From: Leptolinea tardivitalis
GTDB lineage: Bacteria; Chloroflexota; Anaerolineae; Anaerolineales; Anaerolineaceae
NCBI RefSeq assembly: GCF_001050275.1
Contig: NZ_BBYA01000015.1
Coordinates: forward strand, 62,001-126,000
Direction: 5' to 3'
Length of the DNA: 64,000 nt
Shown: piece after piece, positions 41,089 through 50,382 of the stretch
How positions within the stretch are numbered: position 1 is the stretch's first letter
Layout of the letters: each line of letters opens with the position of its first letter
The notes under the pieces: model-generated
The model's database searches: none
What the model was told of the DNA's origin: nothing
What the model saw: only the letters and a program-made list of their open reading frames with translations
Made by a program: the position numbers and the translations under genes

Positions 41089-42246
41089 ATGCGTGAAGTC
41101 GCAGTGATCGGTATCGGTCAGACTAGAGTGGAAGAGCATTGGGATAAATCGCTCCGTGAAATTGCCGGTGAGGCAGTCCTTCTGGCGTTACAGGAATGCG
41201 GTCTTGAACAGGCTGAGAGTCTCTATGTTGGAAATATGATGTCAGGCTCTGCCAACCGACAGCAGCATCTTGGAAGTTACATCGCTGATTGGGTTGGAAT
41301 GCGTTATACCGAAGGCTACCATATTGAAGCTGCCTGTAGTTCAGGTGCGGCGGCTTTTCGATCGGCCTTAATGGCGGTGGCATCAGGATCTGTTGACTCA
41401 GCCATTGCCGTGGGTGTGGAAAAAATGACAGATTCACCTGGTGGAGAGATCACCACCCAACTTGCTACAGCGGCAGATGCCGATTGGGAAGCCGATATGG
41501 GGTTATCTTTTGTAGCGATTAATGCACTCATTATGCAGCGATATCTACATGAATATCACTGGTCAAAAGACGACTTTGCCGGGTTTTCCATCAACGCTCA
41601 TGCCAACGGTGCCCATAACCCGTTTGCCCGATTCCAGGAGCCGATCAACAAAGCCGGATATCAGAAAGCTCCTATGATCGCAGAACCCATCAACCTGTTA
41701 GATGCCTCTCCCATGGGAGATGGTGCCGCAGCCGCTGTTTTGATTCCTCTTGATAATATAAGAAAACAGGCCGGACAAAAATTGGTTAAAGTTGTTGCCT
41801 CTACAGCAGCCACAGATACAATTGCAGCCCATTCCCGGAAAAACCCGATCTGGTTATCAGCAGCAGAAAAATCTGTCAAACAGGCATACAATCAAGCGGG
41901 AATTTCCCCTAACGATATAGGTGTGTTTGAATTGCATGATGCATTCACCATTATGGCTGCCCTTTCATTGGAAGCATGCGGCTTTGCTGAGCCCGGACAG
42001 GGCCCACGCGCAGCGATTGAAGAGCAAATCTGCCCCAAAGGACGAATTCCAATTTCCACAAGGGGTGGTCTTAAAGCCCGTGGGCACCCGGTAGGTGCAA
42101 CTGGTATGTACCAGATCGTGGAAGTTGTTCAACAGTTGCGCGGAGAAGCTGGTGAAACCCAGGTGGAACGTCCGGTATATGGTATGTCACAAAATATCGG
42201 TGGAAGTGGATCGAATATCATCACACATATCTTCAAATCAGAATAA
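41089..42246 (+). CDS. Thiolase-family acyl-CoA acetyltransferase (SCP-x/archaeal type)
   Basis: 385 residues. Nucleophile C83 in EAACSSGAAA, a late ELHDAFTIMA block, and the GGLKARGHPVGATGMYQI motif with the catalytic His. The start VIGIGQTRVEEHWDKSLREIAGEA is typical of SCP-x-like thiolases. In archaea these work with a DUF35 (OB-fold) partner and HMG-CoA synthase, but no such gene is next to this one. The reaction (condensation or thiolysis) is not determined by sequence. The AlkZ-related gene follows by five bases. Confidence 0.85.
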   Translation: MREVAVIGIGQTRVEEHWDKSLREIAGEAVLLALQECGLEQAESLYVGNMMSGSANRQQHLGSYIADWVGMRYTEGYHIEAACSSGAAAFRSALMAVASGSVDSAIAVGVEKMTDSPGGEITTQLATAADADWEADMGLSFVAINALIMQRYLHEYHWSKDDFAGFSINAHANGAHNPFARFQEPINKAGYQKAPMIAEPINLLDASPMGDGAAAAVLIPLDNIRKQAGQKLVKVVASTAATDTIAAHSRKNPIWLSAAEKSVKQAYNQAGISPNDIGVFELHDAFTIMAALSLEACGFAEPGQGPRAAIEEQICPKGRIPISTRGGLKARGHPVGATGMYQIVEVVQQLRGEAGETQVERPVYGMSQNIGGSGSNIITHIFKSE

Positions 42247-42251
42247 ATTGT

Positions 42252-43127
42252 ATGGCTGAATTGAATAAAGGTTTGCTGGAAGCATATCGAGAAAAAACCT
42301 ACAACAGTCCTCCTTCCTCCCGGATACATACCCGGGAGGAAGCTGTTCAATTTGTGAATCAACGTGGCTTTATTTTTTTCTGGCCCATTAATGGCATATC
42401 GTTACCCAGTCTGTGGGTGGCAGCCGCAGGGAACCGCCCGGTGCCGGATGATCATGACGATCCCGGTCATATCACCTGGGATTGGAAGGATTCACTGCTG
42501 GGAAAAGGGAAATGGTATTACGGACGTGTACTGGCTCGTAAGAATTGTATGATTTCACTGGAAATGCTCCCCTTTTTCTATGCCCTTTCACCGAATTACG
42601 GGGAACCAGAAGAAGATTACCTGGAAGATTACAGAAATGGCACACTTCCCCTTGAAGCAAAGAATGTTTACGAGGCGTTGCTTAAGGAAGGCGCTCTGGA
42701 TTCAATTGCCCTGCGAAAAGCTGCCCATCTTTCTGGCACCGGTTCTGAAAGCCGCTTCAATAAAGCCCTTGAGGTTTTACAAACTGCTTTCCGATTGGTT
42801 CCTGTGGGAATCAGTACAAACGGCGCCTGGCACTATTCGTTTGTCTATGATCTTTTTCATCGGCATTTTCAGAATGCCATCAATTCTTCCCGAATCATTA
42901 CTGAAAAGACAGCCAGGGTGAAGATTTTAAAGACCTATCTGCTCTCTGTAGGAGCCTGTCAAATGGGAGAGATGCGGAAACTCTTCCATTGGGATACACA
43001 GGCTCTGCAATCGACCATCGATATGTTGGTAGAAGAAAAATTCGTCCTGAATTATGTAGGGATGTCTGGCGAAAAAGGCAGCGGCCTGTGTCTTCCCAAT
43101 CTGATTAATACTATCAATTCACAATAA
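42252..43127 (+). CDS. AlkZ-related winged-helix protein
   Basis: 291 residues. The N-terminal half (HTREEAVQFVNQRGFIFFWP, then DDPGHITWDWKDSLLGKG and KWYYGRVLARKN) matches what I recall as AlkZ-related/YcaQ-like winged-helix proteins. The C-terminal half contains two more helical units (EALLKEGALDSIALRKAAHLS; GACQMGEMRKLFHWD) that look like winged helices. AlkZ is a DNA glycosylase for alkylated bases; I cannot point to the QxD/QxQ catalytic motif here, so activity is uncertain. It is read with the thiolase gene. Confidence 0.6.
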   Translation: MAELNKGLLEAYREKTYNSPPSSRIHTREEAVQFVNQRGFIFFWPINGISLPSLWVAAAGNRPVPDDHDDPGHITWDWKDSLLGKGKWYYGRVLARKNCMISLEMLPFFYALSPNYGEPEEDYLEDYRNGTLPLEAKNVYEALLKEGALDSIALRKAAHLSGTGSESRFNKALEVLQTAFRLVPVGISTNGAWHYSFVYDLFHRHFQNAINSSRIITEKTARVKILKTYLLSVGACQMGEMRKLFHWDTQALQSTIDMLVEEKFVLNYVGMSGEKGSGLCLPNLINTINSQ

Positions 43128-43177
43128 ACATATAATTACTCTATACTTTGCAGCATTCCGGGGAGGACCCATTAACA

Positions 43178-46100
43178 ATGGAATTTCATGTTTCTCGTAC
43201 GGCTCGCGACCGTTACCAGTTTGATGAATCCCTCTTTACCCTGAACGGTAATATTATCTTTGCCAATTTTCACGCCGCCCGTTTGTTTGCACAAAAGATG
43301 AATTCAAAACGGGATGTGGTCCATTATCCTGAAAAAGCTGTTAAAGCCGGGCAAATAAATGCGCTCGGTCTGATTGATGAAATCTTGCATTACGTTTTCA
43401 AAACATATCGAGACCAGAAAAACCCACAGGTAATGCAGGGTCTTTACTCTCATCTGGAAGAAAATTTTGGCAAACCGGCTGTTGATCATTTATTTTTAGA
43501 ATTCTGCCATGAATTTCCACCATTAGATGTCTATACAAAAAAGATCGATATCGAGACATATCTTTCTGGCAGTACAGAAGGTGTTTCCAATCGCCTGAAT
43601 ACTCTCGAAGAGATCATCCTTCTGTGGGTAACCAACAAGAATCCGGCAGCAGTCTCGGCGTTCCAGGAATTGTTTGACGAGAAAAATCTACTGACGCAGA
43701 CAAAATATGGACTCATGCTTGATTCCATCTATGCATTTTTTGAAACACAACCGCATTTTGGTCCAGAAAACCAAAATTTGATAGATATGTTCCGCAGTCC
43801 GGCTCTGGCCGTACCCAATTCTCTACCAGGCCAGTTGGATTTTATTCGCACTCACTGGGGAATTCTGCTGGGGAAATTTCTCTTCAGACTTCTCAGTAGT
43901 CTCGACTTCTTACGAGAAGAAGAGAAACTCAGTTTCACCGGCCCCGGTCCAACCCAGGTACCGGTTTATGCACACGGTTTATTAGAGAGTGAACATGAGC
44001 AATATTCTGCTGACCGTGAATGGATGCCCCGGCTTGTTCTTTTGGCAAAGAACACCCTGGTCTGGTTGGATCAGCTCAGTAAGAAATACGATAGACCGAT
44101 TTCACGGCTCGATGAAATTCCTGACGAAGAATTGGATCTACTGGCAAGCCGTGGATTTACAGGTTTATGGCTGATTGGTCTTTGGGAGCGCAGTACAGCT
44201 TCAGCCCGTATCAAACAGATGTGCGGTAATCCAGATGCTGTTTCTTCTGCCTATTCCCTGTCTAGATATGAAATAGCTAACGAAATCGGAGGTTATGAAG
44301 CGTATGAGAACCTCAGAAATCGTGCCTGGCAGCGAGGCATCCGCCTGGCCAGCGATATGGTTCCCAACCATATGGCCATTGATAGCGATTGGGTGATTAA
44401 TAATCCTGACCGTTTCCTATCTCTGCCATATAGCCCATTCCCATCCTATTCTTTTAATGGGCCCGATTTATCACCTGATCCCCGAATTGAAATCAAGATT
44501 GATGACCATTATTACAACCGCACAGATGCAGCCGTAGTTTTCCGTCGCATTGACCGAACCAATGGAGATACGCGCTTTATCTACCACGGCAATGATGGAA
44601 CCAGTATGCCCTGGAATGACACAGCCCAATTGAACTACTTAAATCCTGAAGTTCGAGAAGCAGTGATCCAAACCATTCTGGATGTCGCCCGGAAATTCCC
44701 GATCATTCGGTTCGATGCGGCTATGACTTTGGCCCGTCGGCATTTCCAGCGTCTATGGTTTCCGGAACCCGGTTCCGGCGGCGATATCCCTTCAAGAGCG
44801 GAACACGGCCTGCCCCGAGAAGCATTCCTCGCTGCCATGCCGCATGAATTCTGGCGAGAAGTGGTAGACCGTGTGGCAAAAGAAGCTCCAGATACGCTCC
44901 TCCTGGCTGAAGCCTTCTGGCTGATGGAAGGGTACTTTGTGCGCACACTGGGTATGCATCGAGTCTACAACAGTGCTTTCATGAACATGTTGCGTGATGA
45001 AGAGAATGCCAAGTTCCGTCAGTTAATAAAAAATACGCTGGAATATGACCCGGAAATACTTCGCCGGTATGTCAATTTCATATCCAATCCAGATGAACGT
45101 ACGGCCGTAGATCAGTTTGGCAAGGGTGACAAGTATTTTGGTGTTTGCACATTAATGGCCACTCTCCCCGGGTTGCCTATGTTTGGGCACGGCCAAATTG
45201 AGGGATATACCGAAAAATACGGTATGGAATACAAACGCGCCTATTATGATGAGAAACCTGATCAGGCTCTAATCGATCGGCATGAGCATGAAATCTTTCC
45301 AATTGTTCGAAAACGAGCTCTGTTCGCCGGAATTGAGAATTTTTATCTGTACGATTTCTATAGCAATCAAGGTTCTGTGGATGAAAATGTAATCACATTC
45401 ACCAATGGGCTGGGAAATGACCGGGTGTTGGTGGCTTACCATAACCGGTATGGCGAAACCTCTGGCTGGATTAAAACCTCCTGTGCCTTTACCAAACGCA
45501 GTCCTGATGGTCATCGCCATCTGGCTCAGATCTCCCTTGTGGATGGATTGAACTTTCATGTGGGAGAAAATCGGTATATTATCTTCAGAGAACAAAACAG
45601 CGGTCTGGAATTTATCCGCCCATCAATAGAATTGCGTGATCAGGGTCTATTCCTTCAGCTTCATGCTTATACCTGTAACGTTTTTACTGATTTCCGTCAG
45701 GTAGAAGATGACGCCTCGCATCTTTATCAACAATTATGCGATATGCTCCATGGCGAAGGTGTCCCTTCAATTCAAGACTGTATTCAAGACCTTTTATTGA
45801 AAGTCGTCTTGCAGCCAATGGGAGAAATCCTTAATCCCGGTTATATCAGCTACCTGAATTCACAAATTCTAAAACCTTCTGCAGATATTCTGGCAATCAA
45901 AGATGAAACCCGTGGAAAAATGAGACAACTCCTCAAAGGAGCTATCAGCCTAAGACCGTCAGCTCAGGATGTGGATGAAGTGATTGAGGAGACTGCCCGG
46001 TTGATTGAATTACTTTTTGTATTAGGTGCAAATCCACCAGTTAAAGCTGCTCCCGGGGCAGATATTCGAAAGAAAATGTCCGTCATCCTTCAAAAGAACT

Positions 46101-46633
46101 CCTGTCTGCGGCTTGCGACCATAATTTTCTCCTTTATTTCTCCATTAGGTCGAATTGTTGATCCGAACGATATCGCCAACAACAGCATTAGTCTTTTTGA
46201 TGAATGGAAAGCCGGCCGTTTTGTGGAAAACACAATCAACGGTATGGGTATGACCCGACAGGAAGCCATACATATCGTAAAGATGGTCCGTGTTCTAATT
46301 TCCCTGCAAAAATGGACAGATAATCCGGAAAATCAGAATCCATACCAGTTAATGCAATCTGCTTTATCAAATCCTGATATTCAACATTTGTTACAGATGA
46401 ACCGATATCAGGAAATTCTCTGGTACTCAAAAGAAGGTTATGAAGATTTCTTAAATTGCCTTCTGGCTTCTGTCGTTTTTGAACCCGATGCAACAGATCC
46501 ATCCTTACAGTATGAACGTCTCGTTTTCGTCAAAGAAATTCTCACCGATCTGGAGACCGCCGGTAAAGGATCAGAGTATCAAGTGGAGAAATTGCTTCAA
46601 TCTTTGGAAGGCACGCCTGCCCAGGCAGCCTGA
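43178..46633 (+). CDS. Large GH13-family protein with extra N- and C-terminal domains
   Basis: 1151 residues from the ATG at 43178; a TTG ten codons earlier is also open, but GGGGAGG lies between the two and favours the later start. TATAAT at 43131-43136 may be the -10. Residues 1-290 are a helical domain I do not recognise. The GH13 barrel follows: WLIGLWERS, region I DMVPNHM, region II IRFDAAMT (D513), region III LLAEAFW (E578), region IV ISNPDERT (D639). The His that normally precedes the region-IV Asp is Pro638. The barrel is followed by a beta domain and a C-terminal helical region of about 300 residues. No signal peptide, so cytoplasmic. It is a longer paralogue of the enzyme at 38942-40420. 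Substrate unknown. Confidence 0.82.
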   Translation: MEFHVSRTARDRYQFDESLFTLNGNIIFANFHAARLFAQKMNSKRDVVHYPEKAVKAGQINALGLIDEILHYVFKTYRDQKNPQVMQGLYSHLEENFGKPAVDHLFLEFCHEFPPLDVYTKKIDIETYLSGSTEGVSNRLNTLEEIILLWVTNKNPAAVSAFQELFDEKNLLTQTKYGLMLDSIYAFFETQPHFGPENQNLIDMFRSPALAVPNSLPGQLDFIRTHWGILLGKFLFRLLSSLDFLREEEKLSFTGPGPTQVPVYAHGLLESEHEQYSADREWMPRLVLLAKNTLVWLDQLSKKYDRPISRLDEIPDEELDLLASRGFTGLWLIGLWERSTASARIKQMCGNPDAVSSAYSLSRYEIANEIGGYEAYENLRNRAWQRGIRLASDMVPNHMAIDSDWVINNPDRFLSLPYSPFPSYSFNGPDLSPDPRIEIKIDDHYYNRTDAAVVFRRIDRTNGDTRFIYHGNDGTSMPWNDTAQLNYLNPEVREAVIQTILDVARKFPIIRFDAAMTLARRHFQRLWFPEPGSGGDIPSRAEHGLPREAFLAAMPHEFWREVVDRVAKEAPDTLLLAEAFWLMEGYFVRTLGMHRVYNSAFMNMLRDEENAKFRQLIKNTLEYDPEILRRYVNFISNPDERTAVDQFGKGDKYFGVCTLMATLPGLPMFGHGQIEGYTEKYGMEYKRAYYDEKPDQALIDRHEHEIFPIVRKRALFAGIENFYLYDFYSNQGSVDENVITFTNGLGNDRVLVAYHNRYGETSGWIKTSCAFTKRSPDGHRHLAQISLVDGLNFHVGENRYIIFREQNSGLEFIRPSIELRDQGLFLQLHAYTCNVFTDFRQVEDDASHLYQQLCDMLHGEGVPSIQDCIQDLLLKVVLQPMGEILNPGYISYLNSQILKPSADILAIKDETRGKMRQLLKGAISLRPSAQDVDEVIEETARLIELLFVLGANPPVKAAPGADIRKKMSVILQKNSCLRLATIIFSFISPLGRIVDPNDIANNSISLFDEWKAGRFVENTINGMGMTRQEAIHIVKMVRVLISLQKWTDNPENQNPYQLMQSALSNPDIQHLLQMNRYQEILWYSKEGYEDFLNCLLASVVFEPDATDPSLQYERLVFVKEILTDLETAGKGSEYQVEKLLQSLEGTPAQAA

Positions 46634-48024
46634 GCAGATTGAATATGCTTTTTGAAAACTTGATCTGCGCGTAAATTGGATCTTGTACTGACAACTTTTT
46701 TAAGATCGGAAAGAATACCATCAAGATCAAGATCCGGTTTGACTTGCCGGGTTAACCAGACAGCCTGTGCTGCATATTTCACATTATTGCGCGGTTCAAT
46801 CCGATCAAAATCATCAAAGAACCATCCGCATGATGTAAACATGCGCTGTCGTTCATACTGGGCTTTTAATAAAAAAGCAATATTCCTGAGCATTTCTTTA
46901 CTGCAGGAAGATTTTGCATGAGAACGAATAAACTCATCCAGTGGAATTTGCCCTAATAATACTTCGATGTAATTATCGCGTAAGGCATATGGATCCAATC
47001 CATATCCATCCAACGTACGTTCAAACACCAAATCAACTTCCTGAGCTACACGATTAAGAGCCACTCGCAATGGAGCCTTCCAATGACTACCAGGTGTGCA
47101 TCCGCAATCATCACTCCATCGGATGACACCATGATGGCAGCTCCATGATGAGTTTTCAACAATAGTCATATCCTGAGTGGGGAGGTTTTCCTGAAGCCAT
47201 TCGGCTGGAAGCATTTGCCTGACAGGTTTTCCAATGTAAGACGCTGTCGTTAGTCGGGCAAGGAATTGGTCTCGAAACCGTTGGTGATGTCCATACAATT
47301 CACCATCAGAGGCAATGATTAAGAATTTATCACGGGGAACTCCCAACCCATTTTGAAATTCAGGCAAAATGGCATTAACCATGAATTCATCAGCATTCCG
47401 GGTAGCTCCCGGATCAAAACTGACACGGGTTGAAAGAACCTGGTTATAAAAAAAGACAACCATCCGTTTTCCCTGACCCAATTCCACCCATCCCGGTTGG
47501 TTTAAATCTTTCCCATGATCTGCACATTGCCATGGGGCCAGAATCACATATTTAACCCCGCAACTACAGGCAACTCGTAGTGTCTCAGTATCCACTGCTG
47601 CCTCTGGCAGCCACAGGCCTTCGGCAGGATGTCCAAAGCGAGCCTGGAATTCATACATTCCCCAGTGGATTTGCGTACGTTTATCCCGTTTAGTTGCCAG
47701 TGGAAGAATCGTGTGATTGTATGCTTGAGCCATGCCGTTCGGTATTCCGGTGGCATCATACATATCGCGTTCCTGCTGGATGATGCGTGCCAGTGTTTCA
47801 GGATCAGCAGTTTGCATCCATTCCAGCACAGTCGGCCCCAGGTTGAAACTGATTCTCGAAAAATTACCCAGATCCGCATTTGGTTTATAACATTGGTCAT
47901 GGATACGCGCATTCCAGTTGTCATATGGATATGCACCCTCCTCTTTGGGAATAATTCCAGTCAGAGGATCTTCCCTAGGAGGTTGATAAAAATGTCCATG
48001 AACACAAAAAGCGGATAACGACAT
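46597..48024 (-). CDS. GH57 family protein with DUF3536 domain
   Basis: 475 residues from the ATG at 48022-48024; the longer reading overlaps the upstream gene and is rejected. GH57 motif 1 is HGHFYQPPRED at 10-20; the nucleophile candidate is E141 (EGLWLPEAAVD) and the acid candidate D240 (ASDGELYGHH). The C-terminal half matches DUF3536, often attached to GH57. The family includes 4-alpha-glucanotransferases, amylopullulanases and branching enzymes; this subgroup is uncharacterised to my knowledge. It starts 18 bases after the SDR gene and its last 37 bases overlap the end of the convergent large GH13 gene, placing three alpha-glucan enzymes within 9 kb. Confidence 0.85.
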   Translation of the reverse strand: MSLSAFCVHGHFYQPPREDPLTGIIPKEEGAYPYDNWNARIHDQCYKPNADLGNFSRISFNLGPTVLEWMQTADPETLARIIQQERDMYDATGIPNGMAQAYNHTILPLATKRDKRTQIHWGMYEFQARFGHPAEGLWLPEAAVDTETLRVACSCGVKYVILAPWQCADHGKDLNQPGWVELGQGKRMVVFFYNQVLSTRVSFDPGATRNADEFMVNAILPEFQNGLGVPRDKFLIIASDGELYGHHQRFRDQFLARLTTASYIGKPVRQMLPAEWLQENLPTQDMTIVENSSWSCHHGVIRWSDDCGCTPGSHWKAPLRVALNRVAQEVDLVFERTLDGYGLDPYALRDNYIEVLLGQIPLDEFIRSHAKSSCSKEMLRNIAFLLKAQYERQRMFTSCGWFFDDFDRIEPRNNVKYAAQAVWLTRQVKPDLDLDGILSDLKKVVSTRSNLRADQVFKKHIQSAQAAWAGVPSKD

Positions 48025-48041
48025 AGTATTCCGATCTATGA

Positions 48042-48923
48042 TTACAGATAATCTAATGATTGATGAAATCGTGCCGGAATCAGATTGAAGTTGCGTGAAA
48101 GCGAGTCCAATGGACAGGTTCGGTCTACTGCCAGATAATCTATCCAATAAGTTGAAATTGGAAATCGACGGCTTTGTTCCAACCAGACCGAAAGTACCCG
48201 TAAATACCCGGGCATGATGGGAATAATCCGCCTGTGCAAATCAATCCTATCCATAATTATCTGGATTATTGATAAAAATGAAAGTGTTTCCCCTCCCCCA
48301 ATTTGATATGTCTGCCCCAGACTATCAGGATTTTCCAATGCAATAATCAAACAGGTAACCAGATCTTGAATCCAGATTGGCTGCAATAAGTTAGAACCAT
48401 CACCAGGGATTAGTAAAACACTCGGAGATATTTCAATAATTCTCGCGAAATCATTGGTGAAGTGATCGTTTGGGCCGTAAACAACAGCCGATCGAAAAAT
48501 CGTATAGGGTACACCACTGTGGATAATCAAATTTTCAGCAATCGCTTTGGCTTTGAAGACGGGAAACGCCGAAGCCTTGTCTGCACCCAAATGACTCATA
48601 TAAAAAAAACGGTCGATTCCAGCTTCTCTTGATGCTTCAGTAAGTGCCCGGGTGCCATCAATATCCACACCATCAAGATCTGACTTTACTCCCAGAGCTT
48701 CCGTCCCTGCGAGATGAATGACTGTGTTGATACCTTTTAATGCCGCCCGCAATCCACGCGAATCATTGAGGCTGGATACGGCAACCTGAACCGGTAAACC
48801 AGTCGGTAAATTTGGAGATTTTGGTGAAGGACGCAGTAATAATCTCACCTCGTAGCCCTGCATTATGAGCTGTCGAACGAGATGTTGACCGATAAAACCG
48901 GTTCCGCCAGTAACAAGAATCAC
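48042..48923 (-). CDS. NDUFA9-like atypical SDR (NAD(P)H-binding epimerase family)
   Basis: 293 residues with a GTG start. The cofactor loop ILVTGGTGFIGQHLVRQL is complete; VIHLAG, FFYMSHLGAD, FRSAVVYGPNDHF and PIWIQDLV follow in the order of complex-I NDUFA9-like SDRs, which often lack the YxxxK active site and act as NADPH-binding subunits or lipid-linked reductases. Substrate unknown. It is the first gene of a two-gene operon with the GH57 gene. TGCTATAAT ends eight bases before the GTG and there is no ribosome site, so translation is probably leaderless. Confidence 0.8.
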   Translation of the reverse strand: MILVTGGTGFIGQHLVRQLIMQGYEVRLLLRPSPKSPNLPTGLPVQVAVSSLNDSRGLRAALKGINTVIHLAGTEALGVKSDLDGVDIDGTRALTEASREAGIDRFFYMSHLGADKASAFPVFKAKAIAENLIIHSGVPYTIFRSAVVYGPNDHFTNDFARIIEISPSVLLIPGDGSNLLQPIWIQDLVTCLIIALENPDSLGQTYQIGGGETLSFLSIIQIIMDRIDLHRRIIPIMPGYLRVLSVWLEQSRRFPISTYWIDYLAVDRTCPLDSLSRNFNLIPARFHQSLDYL

Positions 48924-48931
48924 AGGGCAAG

Positions 48932-48940
48932 ATTATAGCA
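48932..48940 (-). promoter_or_regulatory. Extended -10 promoter with leaderless GTG start
   Basis: Minus-strand TGCTATAAT, then eight bases to the GTG at 48923. Confidence 0.6.
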
Positions 48941-49020
48941 GACCTTTATCACCTTCTGGATTCATCGGCATAGTTCTTGCAAGATGTATCGCAACATTCC
49001 TTGATATCAGGTAATGGCAA

Positions 49021-50379
49021 ATGAAAGCACTTGAAGAATTGGTCAATACAAAACGGTCGAGATTGGGCTTCCATTATTATCCCAATTCGCTGCATTACAG
49101 TGAAAAAGACGCAGAAATTTGGATTCCTCAGCTTGATTCACTGGGAGCTGGTTGGCTCGTTCTCATCAGTGAATCAGACCGGGCAATACCCGAAGCTTTC
49201 TTTTCTGCGTTGAAAGATGCACAGATTGAACCTGTCGTTCAATTCACTCAGGGATTGGAAAAAAGGCTCGAAACGACGGATATGCGCACTCTCCTTCAGG
49301 CATATTCCCGTTGGGGAGTTCATACGGTCTCTTTCTTTGATCGTCCCAATTCTCGCAGCTCATGGCCGGTTTCTGAATGGGCCCAAAATGGTCTGGTTGA
49401 ACGCTTCCTGGACCGGTATATACCTCTGGCCAGTCTGGCAATTGAATGTGATATTGTTCCGTTATTTCCCGCTCTCGAACCAGGGGGGAATTTCTGGGAC
49501 ACGGCCTTTTTATCACTGGCGCTGCAATCATTGGCACGAAGAAACCGCGCCGATCTTTTGGATAACCTTGTTCTGACAGCCTACGGTTGGACACATAATA
49601 AATCACTGAATTGGGGAGCTGGTGGTCCTGAACGCTGGCCTGATGCACGTCCCTATTTCACTCCACCCGGTGAAGAAGATCAAATGGGTTTCAGAGCATA
49701 TGAGTGGTACATGGCCGTTGCATCTGAAATTGTACACAAAAACGTTCCCATTATCATGATGGGTGTTGGTGTTCCACATGAACCACAATCACCTGTCCAT
49801 AAAGATTGGCCTGACGAAAAACATACAGATATTTGTCTGGCCATCACACAATTATTACGTGGTGAGCCGGCATCTGACCCTGAAAATCCAACCAATCCAC
49901 TGGAACCGTTAAGTAATTCTGTTCTGGCAGCCAATTTTTGGCTTTTGACGGATGAAACCGGCAGCGAACACGCTGCAGATGCCTGGTTCCGTCCTGATGG
50001 ATCCACCCGGCAAATTGTCAATGAAATCAAGGGAAAATCCAACCAGTCTAAAACACTACGGGCAGAAATGCCGCCTGAAAACGTGAAATCTGTTGATACA
50101 GCCAAAGATCACCCCATTGAGCATTATCTTCTCTTGCCCAGCTATGAATGGGGAGTGGCTGATTGGCATCTGGATGTGATCAGACCATTTGTGAAAAAAT
50201 ACCGCCCAACCATAGGTTTTTCCCTGGAGCAAGCATCATTGGCAGTAAAAGTTACAGTAATTGGGAATACCCAGTCCTTTTCAGATGAACAACTGGACTT
50301 GCTACGGAATGCCGGCTGCCAGGTTGAACGGATATCCGGCGACGGCACAAGTATTGCAACACAACTTCAAGAGAGGTGA
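49021..50379 (+). CDS. Uncharacterised protein coupled to ftsZ
   Basis: 452 residues, no signal peptide, no membrane helix. The first 330 residues read like a TIM-barrel of the glycosidase type (RLGFHYYPNSLHYSE at the start, GAGWLVLISESDRAIPEAFF, PLFPALEPGGNFWD, LTAYGWTHNKSLNWGAGGPERW, IIMMGVGVPHEP), but I cannot name a family or place catalytic acids with confidence. A C-terminal domain of about 100 residues (SYEWGVADWHLDVIRPFVKK, then VKVTVIGNTQSFSDEQLDLLRNAGCQV) looks like an alpha/beta fold. The stop lies three bases before the ftsZ ATG, and the ribosome site of ftsZ (AGAGAGGTG) is within this gene, so the two are translationally coupled. Confidence 0.7.
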   Translation: MKALEELVNTKRSRLGFHYYPNSLHYSEKDAEIWIPQLDSLGAGWLVLISESDRAIPEAFFSALKDAQIEPVVQFTQGLEKRLETTDMRTLLQAYSRWGVHTVSFFDRPNSRSSWPVSEWAQNGLVERFLDRYIPLASLAIECDIVPLFPALEPGGNFWDTAFLSLALQSLARRNRADLLDNLVLTAYGWTHNKSLNWGAGGPERWPDARPYFTPPGEEDQMGFRAYEWYMAVASEIVHKNVPIIMMGVGVPHEPQSPVHKDWPDEKHTDICLAITQLLRGEPASDPENPTNPLEPLSNSVLAANFWLLTDETGSEHAADAWFRPDGSTRQIVNEIKGKSNQSKTLRAEMPPENVKSVDTAKDHPIEHYLLLPSYEWGVADWHLDVIRPFVKKYRPTIGFSLEQASLAVKVTVIGNTQSFSDEQLDLLRNAGCQVERISGDGTSIATQLQER

Positions 50380-50382
50380 CCT

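Noticed and set aside
48025-48147. N-terminal extension of the GH57 protein
   Set aside because: It lies inside the upstream SDR gene, and the GH57 motif starts directly after the ATG at 48024.
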